NCBI GenBank assembly: GCA_902800925.1 | Contig: CADCGD010000016.1 | Span: forward strand, 1-37,182 | Direction: 5' to 3' | Source: an uncultured Bacteroidales bacterium | GTDB lineage: Bacteria > Bacteroidota > Bacteroidia > Bacteroidales > Bacteroidaceae | DNA length: 37,182 nt | Shown here: positions 15,961 to 24,230 of the stretch, piece after piece | How the letters are laid out: every line of letters starts with the position of its first letter | Position numbering within the stretch: the first letter of the stretch is position 1 | Notes under the pieces: generated by a model | Database searches by the model: none | What the model saw: only the letters and a program-made list of their open reading frames with translations | Told to the model about the DNA's origin: nothing | Made by a program: the position numbers and the translations under genes

Positions 15961-16585
15961 CCCAGACGCTAGGGTCCTTACGCCATTCTTTCAACACTTC
16001 AAGGTCGTCGGCCTTGATATAGCCTGTCTCAGCAGCCTGCTCAAGGACGGCATTATAGTCACTCAGCGTGATAAGTTTGACACCAGCCTCACGGAAAGCC
16101 TCCTCAGCAACAGGGAAACCATAGGTGAACGATGCCACCATACCGATGACCTCCACACCATACTGGCGCAGGGCTTCGACAGCCTTCAGACTGGAACCGC
16201 CAGTAGAGATGAGGTCTTCCACGACGATGACCTTAGCACCCTTCTTCAGTTCACCCTCTACCTGATTACCCATACCATGATCTTTTGGCTTCGGACGGAC
16301 ATAAGCATAAGGCAGACCGAGCTCATCGGCCACCAGTGCACCCTGAGCGATAGCACCTGTGGCGACACCTGCCACAGCCTCAGCCTCGGGGAAATTCTGC
16401 TGGATAGCATGACAGAGTTCGAGCTTGACAAACGAGCGGACGTCGGCATAGCCCAGCGTCTTACGGTTGTCAGTATAGATAGGTGAATGCCAACCGCTGG
16501 CCCATGTAAACGGCTCGTTGGGTTGTAACTTGATGGCCTCGATATCCATCAGTTTCTGTGCAAATTGTTTCTTTATCGTATCCAT
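15953..16585 (-). CDS. pyrE: Orotate phosphoribosyltransferase
   Basis: 210 residues from MDTIKKQFAQKLMDIEAIKL. An upstream ATG at 16684 would add 33 residues coded by the tandem repeats, so I reject it. It joins orotate and PRPP to give OMP in pyrimidine synthesis. The PRPP loop is VIVVEDLISTGGSSLKAVEA; other family parts are NEPFTWASGWHSPIYTDNRK and VAGVATGAIAQGALVADELG with RPKPKDHGMGNQVEG as the flexible catalytic loop. It is the first gene of the leftward group with the SRPBCC gene and argH. Confidence 0.96.
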   Translation of the reverse strand: MDTIKKQFAQKLMDIEAIKLQPNEPFTWASGWHSPIYTDNRKTLGYADVRSFVKLELCHAIQQNFPEAEAVAGVATGAIAQGALVADELGLPYAYVRPKPKDHGMGNQVEGELKKGAKVIVVEDLISTGGSSLKAVEALRQYGVEVIGMVASFTYGFPVAEEAFREAGVKLITLSDYNAVLEQAAETGYIKADDLEVLKEWRKDPSVWGK

Positions 16586-16623
16586 TTCTCTACAATTTTG
16601 GCGCAAAGGTACGCTTTTTAATT

Positions 16624-16651
16624 GAGAATTGAGAATTGAGAATTGAGAATT
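16624..16651. repeat. 7-bp tandem repeat GAGAATT x4 upstream of pyrE
   Basis: Four perfect GAGAATT units at 16624-16651. The flanks TTTTTAATT and TTTTTAATTG are also alike. Confidence 0.95.
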
Positions 16652-16670
16652 TTTAATTGCGGCAGCAAAT

Positions 16671-16698
16671 TTTTCACTTTTCACTTTTCACTTTTCAC
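16671..16698. repeat. 7-bp tandem repeat TTTTCAC x4 upstream of the thiamine operon
   Basis: Four perfect TTTTCAC units at 16671-16698, ending 9 bp before the -7 box TACCTTTG, so the array occupies the -33 region of the promoter. Confidence 0.95.
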
Positions 16699-16707
16699 TT
16701 TTTTTAC

Positions 16708-16715
16708 TACCTTTG
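16708..16715 (+). promoter_or_regulatory. -7 box of the thiamine operon promoter
   Basis: TACCTTTG at 16708-16715 matches TAnnTTTG. There is no TTTG at the right distance upstream; the TTTTCAC array is there instead. Confidence 0.6.
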
Positions 16716-16735
16716 CACCCGATTTAGCAAAGTGC

Positions 16736-16812
16736 TTGTCAAGGGGTGCTCACTATTGTGGGCTGAGATGATACCCTCCAACCTGATACGGATAATGCCG
16801 GCGTAGGGATGA
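16736..16812 (+). promoter_or_regulatory. TPP riboswitch (THI element)
   Basis: The conserved aptamer parts are all present: AGGGGTGC (16742-16749), GGGCTGAGATGATACCC (16760-16775), ACCTGATACGGATAATGCCG (16781-16800) and GCGTAGGGA (16801-16809). It binds thiamine pyrophosphate and should shut off the downstream TonB receptor/PnuC/TPK operon when TPP is plentiful. Confidence 0.96.
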
Positions 16813-16827
16813 TAGAGTAACAGAACA

Positions 16828-16860
16828 ACCCCTTATTTTGTAGTATTAATATAAATAAGG
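16828..16860 (+). promoter_or_regulatory. Expression platform of the TPP riboswitch
   Basis: CCTTATTT (16831-16838) pairs with AAATAAGG (16853-16860), which ends 10 nt before the ATG and would hide the ribosome-binding stretch. ACCCCTT (16828-16834) is also complementary to AAGGGGT (16741-16747) in the 5' arm of the aptamer. A switch between these two pairings would give translational control; this is inferred from complementarity. Confidence 0.5.
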
Positions 16861-16870
16861 TAAAAGAAAG

Positions 16871-19270
16871 ATGAAAAGATTGTTTGGACTGGCAGCCTTG
16901 TTTGTAGTGGCAACAACACAGGCCGCCGAGTTGGACACACAGTTGGACACGCTGAAAAGCGTGGAGTTACAGAATGTACAGGTGGTAGCCACACGCGCTA
17001 CCCACAAGACGCCTGTCGCCTTCACGAACATGTCGAAAGAACAGCTGAAGGCTGTCAACTTCGGACAGGACATTCCCTATCTGCTGTCGCTGACACCCAG
17101 CATTACAATGACCAGCGATGCTGGTAACGGCATCGGCTACACCTCATTACGTGTTCGCGGTACTGATCCCAGCCGTATCAACATTACGACCAATGGCATT
17201 CCCATGAACGATGCTGAGAGTGCCCAGCTCTACTGGGTGAATATGGGTGACTTCGCCTCGTCAGTACAGTCTATGCAGATACAGCGTGGTGTTGGAACCT
17301 CGACCAATGGTGCCGGTGCCTTCGGTGCTACACTGAACATGCAGACAGAGAACATTGGTGTAGAGCCATTCATCGGATTGGACCTGAGCGGTGGCAGCTA
17401 CTACAGCCACAAGCAGACGCTGCGTTTTGGCACTGGTCTGTTGGGTGAGCACTGGGGCATACAGGGCCGTCTCAGCAACATCGGCTCAAAGGGTTATCTG
17501 GAGCGTGCCTCTACCAAACTGAACTCCTACTTCTTGCAGGCAGGCTACTTTGGTGAGAACACCATGGTGAAGTTCATCACCTGGAATGGTGTCGAAGAAA
17601 CCTACCACGCCTGGGACTACACGTCAAAATACGAGCAGTCTGTCTATGGCCGTCGTTTCAACTCTTGCGGTGCTATGACATGGGACAACGATGTGTTCTA
17701 TGACAACCAGACTGATAATTACCACCAGCAGAACTATCAGCTGTTGCTGAACCAGAACATTACGCGCCATTTAAGCCTTAACGCAGGTCTGCACTATACC
17801 CGTGGTGACGGTTACTACGAGCAATATAAGATTGATGCCAAGTGGGCTGGCTATGGTCTGTGGACAGCCAACCCCGACGATTTCAAGACTGACGCATCAG
17901 GAACGGTATTTAAGCCCGTCGTTAAGGGCGATTTGGTACGTCAGAAGAAGATGGCCAACGACTTCTATGGTGCTGTTGCCTCGTTCATCTATAACAACCA
18001 TAACAACTTGGAGGCCGTTCTTGGTGGCGGCTGGAACAAGTATGATGGCGACCACTTTGGTCGTGTCATCTGGCAGTCTGGTCAGCCCTACCTCTATTAT
18101 TATAACAAGGATCTTGACAAGAAGTACAAAGAGAATGGCAAGACCGTTTACGGCTATGTCAACGACCCCAATGCAAAGGCCGACTTCGAATACTATCGTA
18201 ACAACGCCCAGAAGACTGATGCCAACATCTATGCAAAGGCTAACTACACCTTTCTGCGCGGCCTGAACGGATATGTTGACCTGCAGTATCGCTATGTCAA
18301 CTATCGCATGCAAGACCCTACAGACAGTTGGGGCTATAACACTACTGGCGAGTATGTCATCGACGACAGCTACAACTTCTTTAACCCCAAGTTCGGTCTG
18401 AACTACGACATCAACACGCAGCATAAAGTATATGCCTCTTATGCCATCGCCCATAAAGAGCCTGTACGCAACAACTATGAGGACAACCAAGGACTGCCCC
18501 TGAGTGCTGAGCGTCTGAACGATTTAGAGTTAGGTTATAAGTTCCTCTCTCCCCGCTTCTCGGCAGGTGTCAACTTCTACTGGATGGACTATAAGGACCA
18601 GTTCGTATTGACTGGTGCCCTCAACGAGATTGGCGAAGCTGTTGCCCTCAACGTGCCTAAGAGTTACCGTCTGGGCGTAGAGTTGGAAGCCGCTTGGCAA
18701 CCTGTCGACTGGTTCCGTTGGGATGCCAACGCCACGTTCTCAAAGAACCGTGTAAAGGATTCTAAGGTAACGCTTAGCGACAAAGAGAAAACTACAGTCT
18801 CTGTAGGCGATGCACCCCTGTCGTTTTCACCCGATGTCATCTTCAACAACATCTTCTCGTTCAACTATCGTGGTCTGAAGGCTTCGCTGCAAAGCCAGTA
18901 TATTGGCAAACAGTATATGACCAACTCTGGCTTCGACACAATGATTGGCTGGGATGCCGATGGCAACAAGACCACAGAGTCTATCGCTCTTGATGGTCAC
19001 TTCTCTACCAACGTCGATTTGAGCTATACCTTCAACGCGAAGTCATTGGGCCTGAAGGAGATGACCGTTGGCGTCACCATGTACAACCTGTTCAGCGCCA
19101 AGTTCGACAACAATGGTTGGGCAGCCCCCCAGTATATGATGGAGAATGGCCAGGTCGTTGCCTATAACGGCAGCTATGCTACTGATGGCGCACTGCGCGA
19201 CCAGTGGGCAGCAGGCTTTGCCCCCTCTGCTCCGTTCAACATGATGGCTCACCTGTCTATCAACTTCTAA
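16871..19270 (+). CDS. TonB-dependent outer-membrane receptor, thiamine-regulated
   Basis: 799 residues with signal peptide MKRLFGLAALFVVATTQAAE. The plug domain (about 45-160) shows VRGTDPSRINITTNGIPMND and QIQRGVGTSTNGAGAFGATL; the rest is a 22-strand-type barrel rich in aromatic girdle residues and ending in MMAHLSINF with the terminal Phe used by the BAM machinery. The TPP riboswitch upstream and the PnuC and TPK genes downstream indicate uptake of thiamine or a thiamine compound across the outer membrane. This receptor-PnuT-TPK operon is known from comparative studies of Bacteroidota thiamine regulons. Substrate is inferred from context. Confidence 0.92.
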   Translation: MKRLFGLAALFVVATTQAAELDTQLDTLKSVELQNVQVVATRATHKTPVAFTNMSKEQLKAVNFGQDIPYLLSLTPSITMTSDAGNGIGYTSLRVRGTDPSRINITTNGIPMNDAESAQLYWVNMGDFASSVQSMQIQRGVGTSTNGAGAFGATLNMQTENIGVEPFIGLDLSGGSYYSHKQTLRFGTGLLGEHWGIQGRLSNIGSKGYLERASTKLNSYFLQAGYFGENTMVKFITWNGVEETYHAWDYTSKYEQSVYGRRFNSCGAMTWDNDVFYDNQTDNYHQQNYQLLLNQNITRHLSLNAGLHYTRGDGYYEQYKIDAKWAGYGLWTANPDDFKTDASGTVFKPVVKGDLVRQKKMANDFYGAVASFIYNNHNNLEAVLGGGWNKYDGDHFGRVIWQSGQPYLYYYNKDLDKKYKENGKTVYGYVNDPNAKADFEYYRNNAQKTDANIYAKANYTFLRGLNGYVDLQYRYVNYRMQDPTDSWGYNTTGEYVIDDSYNFFNPKFGLNYDINTQHKVYASYAIAHKEPVRNNYEDNQGLPLSAERLNDLELGYKFLSPRFSAGVNFYWMDYKDQFVLTGALNEIGEAVALNVPKSYRLGVELEAAWQPVDWFRWDANATFSKNRVKDSKVTLSDKEKTTVSVGDAPLSFSPDVIFNNIFSFNYRGLKASLQSQYIGKQYMTNSGFDTMIGWDADGNKTTESIALDGHFSTNVDLSYTFNAKSLGLKEMTVGVTMYNLFSAKFDNNGWAAPQYMMENGQVVAYNGSYATDGALRDQWAAGFAPSAPFNMMAHLSINF

Positions 19271-19274
19271 GCGC

Positions 19275-19859
19275 ATGACACTGGACTGGCTTGACATATT
19301 TACCACGATACTCGGCCTGATATATATCTGGCTGGAGTATCGTGCTCATATTGCCCTCTGGGTGATAGGTATCGTCATGCCAGCACTCGATGTCATACTC
19401 TATTGGCAGCACGGACTGTATGGCGATGCAGGCATGGCCTGCTACTACACGCTGGCAGCTTTCTACGGACTTTTTGTGTGGAAATTTGTAAAGACACGCA
19501 AGAAGAAAGAGTCACTGCCTATCATCTATATGCCTCGTCGACAATACCTGCCCACCGTTGTCTTTTTCTTCGTATCATGGGGTGCTGTCTATTACGTCTT
19601 GATTACGTGGACCGACTCCACCGTACCCGTCCTCGACTCGTTCACCAACGCCCTGTCGTTTGTAGGCATGTGGGCATTGGCTCGCAAATATGTTGAACAA
19701 TGGCTCTTCTGGATGGTGGTCGACATCGTCTGCACAGCCCTCTATATACATAAAGGTATACCCTTCAAGGCTGGTCTTTACGGACTTTATGTGGTCATCG
19801 CCATTGCCGGCTATTATAAATGGAGAAGCGTAGCAAAGAAAGTAAAGAGTGACCAATGA
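19275..19859 (+). CDS. pnuC: PnuC-family transporter, probably thiamine (PnuT)
   Basis: 194 residues with about seven membrane spans (IFTTILGLIYIWLEY, LWVIGIVMPALDVILYW, ALSFVGMWALARKYVEQWLF, IVCTALYIHKGIPFKAGLYG). The WxxW and ...YIxKG...GLY motifs match PnuC-type vitamin facilitators. In TPP-riboswitch operons the paralogue PnuT is taken to carry thiamine over the inner membrane, with phosphorylation trapping the vitamin. It starts 5 bp after the receptor stop and overlaps the next gene by 4 bp. Confidence 0.9.
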   Translation: MTLDWLDIFTTILGLIYIWLEYRAHIALWVIGIVMPALDVILYWQHGLYGDAGMACYYTLAAFYGLFVWKFVKTRKKKESLPIIYMPRRQYLPTVVFFFVSWGAVYYVLITWTDSTVPVLDSFTNALSFVGMWALARKYVEQWLFWMVVDIVCTALYIHKGIPFKAGLYGLYVVIAIAGYYKWRSVAKKVKSDQ

Positions 19860-20494
19860 ACAAGGAAAAGTTTGATGCTGTCATCGTAGCCAATGGACAG
19901 TTTCCCACACATACCATACCCTTGGCTATCCTCCACAATGCCAAGCACATCGTGGCATGCGACGGAGCCATTGTCCCCCTCCATTTAGAGGGGTTAGAGG
20001 AGGCTTGCATCATCGGCGATGGAGACAGTGTGCCAGAGGCGTTTCGAAACAAACTGATACGCATTGACGAGCAGGACGATAACGACCTGACGAAAGCCAC
20101 GCGCTACTGCGTGGAGAACGGTTGGAAGCGCATCGCCTACCTCAGCTGCACAGGCAAGCGCGAGGACCACACCTTAGGGAACATCTCACTCCTAATGCGC
20201 TACTACCGTGACATGAGCATCGACGGCACGATGTTTACCGATCACGGTTTCTTTACTCCTGCCTACGGCAACCGCACCTTCCCATCGATGAAAGGTCAGC
20301 AGGTCAGCCTCTTCAACTTCGGCAGCCACCAGCTTGCCTCCACAGGTCTCCGCTGGGATGCCTACAATTTCCAGGAATGGTGGCAAGGCACCCTCAACGA
20401 AGCCCTTGGCGAGGAATTTGCTATCACTGCCGATGGCTACTACCTGGTCTACCAGACCTACGACGTAAAGGCTTATACAAGCGTCGGCGCGTAA
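19856..20494 (+). CDS. Thiamine pyrophosphokinase
   Basis: 212 residues. It moves pyrophosphate from ATP to thiamine, making TPP. Family parts: ANGQFPTHTIPLAILHNAKH, VACDGAIVPL, IIGDGDSVPE (metal/nucleotide binding GDxDS), DDNDLTKATRYC and the C-terminal thiamine-binding GLRWDAYNF. It is the third gene of the riboswitch-controlled operon and fits a receptor-transporter-kinase salvage path. Its stop codon overlaps the 3' end of panE on the other strand by 22 bp. Confidence 0.93.
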   Translation: MNKEKFDAVIVANGQFPTHTIPLAILHNAKHIVACDGAIVPLHLEGLEEACIIGDGDSVPEAFRNKLIRIDEQDDNDLTKATRYCVENGWKRIAYLSCTGKREDHTLGNISLLMRYYRDMSIDGTMFTDHGFFTPAYGNRTFPSMKGQQVSLFNFGSHQLASTGLRWDAYNFQEWWQGTLNEALGEEFAITADGYYLVYQTYDVKAYTSVGA

Positions 20495-21396
20495 GTAGCC
20501 TCAATGAAGCGTAGCTCGGCTTCGAGCATCGCCAGCTTAGGCATGTCGAAACCAGCCTCACGGGCAATCTGTATGGGTCGTGTATAGATGTAGTAGATTT
20601 CCATGCGCCGATGGAAGTCGTAGTCCAGACGCATGGATGGTGAATAAGGGGTCATAGCGTCCGTCATCGCCAGCATCTGCTGGGCAAACGATTCGTCGAT
20701 ATTCTTCACACCCAGGTGTTGGGCAGCACCTATCACCTCCATCATCTGGTCATATATCAACTGACGGGTGGCTTTGTTCTGTAACAACAGGTTGGTCTGT
20801 GTCTGCAAGGCTACCGTCATGCCGTTGAACGGCATATTCCACACGGCTTTCTTCCAGCGAGCCTCCTGATACTCCACCTGACCGGCCTTCACGCCTGCCT
20901 TGTTGAAGTCGTCAATGACCTGCAGCAGTCGTTGTTCGTCACGACAGGAGTAGTTACCCAGATTGATTTGTCCGTAGCACTGGTGATTCACATGACCAGG
21001 TTCCGTCTTTGCCGAACAGATAAAGGCCAGTCCTGCAGCCAACTGTATACCTGGCAGCATCTCCTCGACATCCTGCTCCACACCGATACCATTCTGTATC
21101 AGCACCACCAGTGTCTGCTCCGTCAGCAACGGCAACAACAACTCGCGCAGTTTGTAGTTGTTGATGGATTTCAAACACACCAGCACGACGTCACACTCAG
21201 GCATATCCTCAGTATGGCTGTAAACATGCGGTGTGTCCAAATGGAACGAGCCATCACACGAGTCAACCTGCAAACCATGCTCTTTCACATAGTCGTAGTC
21301 GCTGCGCAACAGGAAGTGTACCTCCTGTCCGCTCTGGGCCAGACGTGCTCCATAATAGCCGCCAATGGCTCCTGCACCGATTATTCCGTATTTCAT
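20473..21396 (-). CDS. panE: 2-dehydropantoate 2-reductase (ketopantoate reductase)
   Basis: 307 residues. The N-terminus MKYGIIGAGAIGGYYGARLA is the NADPH-binding Rossmann loop of the ApbA/PanE family; VLVCLKSINNY and VVLIQNGIGVEQ follow as in family members, with the active-site Lys in EARWKKAVWN and the C-terminal domain SMRLDYDFHRRMEIYYIYTR. It reduces ketopantoate to pantoate for CoA synthesis. Divergent from argS, convergent with the thiamine operon. A paralogue with another 2-oxo substrate cannot be excluded. Confidence 0.9.
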   Translation of the reverse strand: MKYGIIGAGAIGGYYGARLAQSGQEVHFLLRSDYDYVKEHGLQVDSCDGSFHLDTPHVYSHTEDMPECDVVLVCLKSINNYKLRELLLPLLTEQTLVVLIQNGIGVEQDVEEMLPGIQLAAGLAFICSAKTEPGHVNHQCYGQINLGNYSCRDEQRLLQVIDDFNKAGVKAGQVEYQEARWKKAVWNMPFNGMTVALQTQTNLLLQNKATRQLIYDQMMEVIGAAQHLGVKNIDESFAQQMLAMTDAMTPYSPSMRLDYDFHRRMEIYYIYTRPIQIAREAGFDMPKLAMLEAELRFIEATYAPTLV

Positions 21397-21426
21397 CTCT
21401 TTCGTATCAGTTTGTTATTTTGGGCA

Positions 21427-21459
21427 CAAAGGTACAAAATTATCTTTATTCATTGCAAA
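21427..21459 (-). promoter_or_regulatory. panE promoter
   Basis: On the minus strand TTTG (21456-21459), 21 bp, TACCTTTG (21427-21434), 31 bp upstream of the panE ATG. Confidence 0.65.
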
Positions 21460-21463
21460 TAAA

Positions 21464-21495
21464 TTTGCATTTTCGCTCGCTTATTCGTACCTTTG
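21464..21495 (+). promoter_or_regulatory. argS promoter
   Basis: TTTG (21464-21467), 20 bp, TACCTTTG (21488-21495), 19 bp upstream of the argS ATG. It is back to back with the panE promoter, the two -33 boxes being 4 bp apart. Confidence 0.7.
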
Positions 21496-21514
21496 CACCA
21501 AAAATTCCAAAGAT

Positions 21515-23383
21515 ATGAATATAGAGACACTGATAAGTCAAGCCGCTGGCGAGGCCGTGAAGGCACTCTACGGCATGGAGGCAAGCGAAAAGATGTTGCA
21601 GCTGCAGAAGACACGCAGCGAGTTTGAGGGTAACCTGACACTGGTAGTTTTCCCCTTTGTGAAAGCTGCCAAGAAAAGTCCTGAGCAGACAGCACAGGAG
21701 ATTGGCGAGTACTTGGTACAGAACTGCGATGCCATCAGCAAGTTCAACGTCGTCAAGGGTTTCTTGAACCTGAGCATTGCTGAGGGTGCATGGCTCTCAC
21801 TGTTGCAGGCCATCGATCAGGACGACCGCTTCGGCATGAAGAAAGCAGACGAGAATTCTCCTCTCGTCATGATTGAATACTCTTCACCAAACACCAACAA
21901 GCCCCTGCACCTTGGTCATGTGCGCAACAACCTGCTGGGTTGGTCGCTGGCTCAGATCATGGAGGCCAACGGCAACAAGGTGGTGAAGACCAACATCGTG
22001 AACGACCGCGGTATTCATATCTGTAAGTCAATGCTGGCATGGCTGAAATACGGCAACGGAGAGACGCCCGAGACTTCAGGCAAGAAGGGTGACCACCTGA
22101 TTGGCGACTACTACGTGGCCTTCGACAAGCACTACCGTGAGGAGGTGAAAGAGCTGACCGCCCAGCTTGTGGCCAGCGGTTTACCCGCTGAGCAGGCCGA
22201 AGAAAAGGCCAAGCAGGAGGCTCCGCTGATCAAGGAGGCTCACGAGATGCTGGTGAAATGGGAAAACAACGACCCCGAGGTACGCGCTCTGTGGGAGAAG
22301 ATGAACAACTGGGTGTATGCTGGTTTCGACGAGACCTACAAGAAGATGGGCGTCTCGTTCGACAAGATATACTACGAATCGCAGACCTACCTGAAAGGTA
22401 AGGCCAAGGTGGAGGAAGGACTCGCTAAAGGGCTCTTTGAGCGCCACGAGGACAACTCTGTTTGGGCCGACCTGACCAACGAGGGTCTGGACCAGAAACT
22501 GCTGTTGCGTTCTGACGGTACTTCAGTATATATGACACAAGACATCGGTACTGCCGAGATGCGTTTCCAGGACTACCCCATCGACAAGATGATCTACGTC
22601 GTGGGCAACGAGCAGAACTACCACTTCCAGGTGCTCTCTATCCTGCTGGACCGTCTGGGCTTCAAGTGGGGCAAGGAGCTGGTACACTTCTCTTACGGTA
22701 TGGTAGAGCTGCCCAACGGTAAGATGAAGAGCCGCGAGGGAACAGTCGTTGATGCCGACGACCTGATGGAACTGATGGTCGAAGACGCCTATAAGACCTC
22801 TATGGAACTGGGTAAGTTTGACGATATGACCGAAGAGGAGCGCCGCGAGATAGCTCGCATCGTGGGTATGGGTGCCCTGAAGTACTTCATCCTGAAGGTA
22901 GATGCACGCAAGAACATGCTGTTCAACCCCGAGGAGAGTATCGACTTCAACGGCAACACCGGTCCTTTCATCCAGTACACGTATGCGAGAATAAGGAGTA
23001 TCCTTCGGAAGAGTGTAGAGTGTAGAACTGAGAGTGTAGAGTTTGCTACCGCTCAGCCTGCCGCTGATGGAACTGCGGTAGCAAACTCTACACTCTACAC
23101 TCTAAACTCTAAATTAAGTGAGAAGGAGATCGAACTCATCCAGAAGATGTCTGAGTTTGGTGCTGCCGTAGAGCAGGCCGGAAAGGACTACTCTCCCTCT
23201 GGCATCGCCAACTACTGCTACGAGTTGACGAAGGTGTTCAACCAGTTCTACCACGACTTCAGCATCCTCAACGAGCCCGATGAGCAGAAGAAGGCTGTCC
23301 GCCTGATGCTGGCCAAGAACGTCGCCAAGATCATCAAGAACGCCATGGCCCTCCTCGGCATCGAGGTACCCGAGCGCATGTAA
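21515..23383 (+). CDS. argS: Arginyl-tRNA synthetase with an in-frame palindromic insertion
   Basis: 622 residues from MNIETLISQAAGEAVKALYG; the 50 codons upstream in the open frame contain the promoter and are not coding. It loads tRNA-Arg with arginine. Class I parts are SSPNTNKPLHLGHVRNNLLG (HIGH-like HLGH), KMKSREGTVVDADDL (KMSKS region, here MKSREG) and the DALR anticodon-binding domain at the end (FNQFYHDFSILNEPDEQ). Between YTYARIRSILRK and LSEKEIELIQKM lie about 30 residues (SVECRTESVEFA to LYTLNS) coded by a 105-bp palindromic repeat. The place is a tolerant loop between catalytic and DALR domains. Confidence 0.97.
   Translation: MNIETLISQAAGEAVKALYGMEASEKMLQLQKTRSEFEGNLTLVVFPFVKAAKKSPEQTAQEIGEYLVQNCDAISKFNVVKGFLNLSIAEGAWLSLLQAIDQDDRFGMKKADENSPLVMIEYSSPNTNKPLHLGHVRNNLLGWSLAQIMEANGNKVVKTNIVNDRGIHICKSMLAWLKYGNGETPETSGKKGDHLIGDYYVAFDKHYREEVKELTAQLVASGLPAEQAEEKAKQEAPLIKEAHEMLVKWENNDPEVRALWEKMNNWVYAGFDETYKKMGVSFDKIYYESQTYLKGKAKVEEGLAKGLFERHEDNSVWADLTNEGLDQKLLLRSDGTSVYMTQDIGTAEMRFQDYPIDKMIYVVGNEQNYHFQVLSILLDRLGFKWGKELVHFSYGMVELPNGKMKSREGTVVDADDLMELMVEDAYKTSMELGKFDDMTEEERREIARIVGMGALKYFILKVDARKNMLFNPEESIDFNGNTGPFIQYTYARIRSILRKSVECRTESVEFATAQPAADGTAVANSTLYTLNSKLSEKEIELIQKMSEFGAAVEQAGKDYSPSGIANYCYELTKVFNQFYHDFSILNEPDEQKKAVRLMLAKNVAKIIKNAMALLGIEVPERM
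23011..23115. repeat. Palindromic element inserted in argS
   Basis: The inner 22 bp of the arms (23031-23052 and 23075-23096) are perfect reverse complements. Outside these, both arms continue in 7-bp units related to GTAGAGT and ACTCTAC. The 22-nt loop contains a small TCAGC/GCTGA hairpin. The whole element is open in the argS frame. Confidence 0.85.
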
Positions 23384-23420
23384 AGTATGTTGCTATGCCA
23401 TAGCAACAAACCGAACGACT

Positions 23421-23879
23421 ATGCAGAACCCTCCCGACTATAGACACGACACCGTACTGCCCTTGCCCATGGAGGTAAGGGCAGACGCGTGGGCTGTGGA
23501 TGCTGCCTGCAGTGGCAACCCAGGTCCTATGGAATATCAGGCTATCGACCTGCAGACGGGTGCGCAGGTGTTTCATTTCGGTCCCATGAAGGGCACGAAC
23601 AATATCGGTGAGTTCTTGGCGATTGTTCACGCCCTGGCACTCTGTTGGCAGAAGGGGTTGTACGACAAGACCATCTATTCTGACTCGTACAACGCCATCC
23701 TCTGGGTGCAGAAGCGTCAATGCAAGACAAAATTAGAGCGGACCCCTGAGACGGAGCCGCTCTACCAGATTATACAGCGTGCCGAGAACTGGCTACGCAC
23801 ACACAACTTCCGCAATCCTATCATCAAATGGGAGACCCAGAAATGGGGCGAGGTTCCCGCTGACTTCGGTAGGAAATAA
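23421..23879 (+). CDS. rnhA: Ribonuclease H-like protein
   Basis: 152 residues. The RNase H fold carries its four acidic metal ligands: Asp in AVDAACSGNPGPM, Glu in NNIGEFLAIVHAL, Asp in IYSDSYNAILWV and the last Asp in PADFGRK. It cuts RNA in RNA/DNA hybrids. It lies 37 bp after argS on the same strand, so read-through is likely. Its stop codon abuts the stop codon of the converging gene. A short N-terminal extension precedes the fold, so a start at the ATG at 23469 is also possible. Confidence 0.9.
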   Translation: MQNPPDYRHDTVLPLPMEVRADAWAVDAACSGNPGPMEYQAIDLQTGAQVFHFGPMKGTNNIGEFLAIVHALALCWQKGLYDKTIYSDSYNAILWVQKRQCKTKLERTPETEPLYQIIQRAENWLRTHNFRNPIIKWETQKWGEVPADFGRK

Positions 23880-24230
23880 TTATCTTCTAAAAAAATCTAA
23901 TGGCAGTGGCTGCAAGGGGCGCCCTTCATCTCTTCTCCTATTTCTTACAATATAGTCGCGGAGGCCTTTAAAGCCATCTTCATTACCCGTCATCATATAC
24001 TTAGCGCGCTTATAATGATATTGTGTTGATGCGTTCTTTGCTCTGTGACGCAGCATGATGGATTGGCAACTGTCGGCGTCCTCGTTCTGTAAACTATCTA
24101 AGGACATCTGTGTCAGGTTCGGCTGGGGAATACTGTCAGAATTTTTCCCAGAAACAGTAGAATTTGTCTGAGCCATAGCTGTCGCCATGATGCAAAGGAC
24201 AGCTGCTAGTGTGAAGAGATTCTTTTTCAT
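23880..24230 (-). CDS. Small secreted protein of unknown function
   Basis: 116 residues from MKKNLFTLAAVLCIMATAMA; the start at 24230 is preferred over 24236 because the paralogous leader at 27237 begins at the same place. Cleavage near AMAQ leaves about 95 residues with an acidic, Ser-rich first half and a basic C-terminus (VRNRRRDEG). No domain recognised. Its promoter, leader and signal-peptide region are copies of those of the gene at 26353-27237. It converges end to end on the RNase H gene. Confidence 0.7.
   Translation of the reverse strand: MKKNLFTLAAVLCIMATAMAQTNSTVSGKNSDSIPQPNLTQMSLDSLQNEDADSCQSIMLRHRAKNASTQYHYKRAKYMMTGNEDGFKGLRDYIVRNRRRDEGRPLQPLPLDFFRR

Noticed and set aside
16586-16684. 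33-residue N-terminal extension of PyrE
   Set aside because: It would be coded by the GAGAATT repeats, and the family start is at MDTIKK.
17897-18490. 197-codon open frame on the minus strand
   Set aside because: Antisense to the TonB receptor barrel; the Val/Ile-rich composition comes from the complement of Tyr/Asn/Asp codons.
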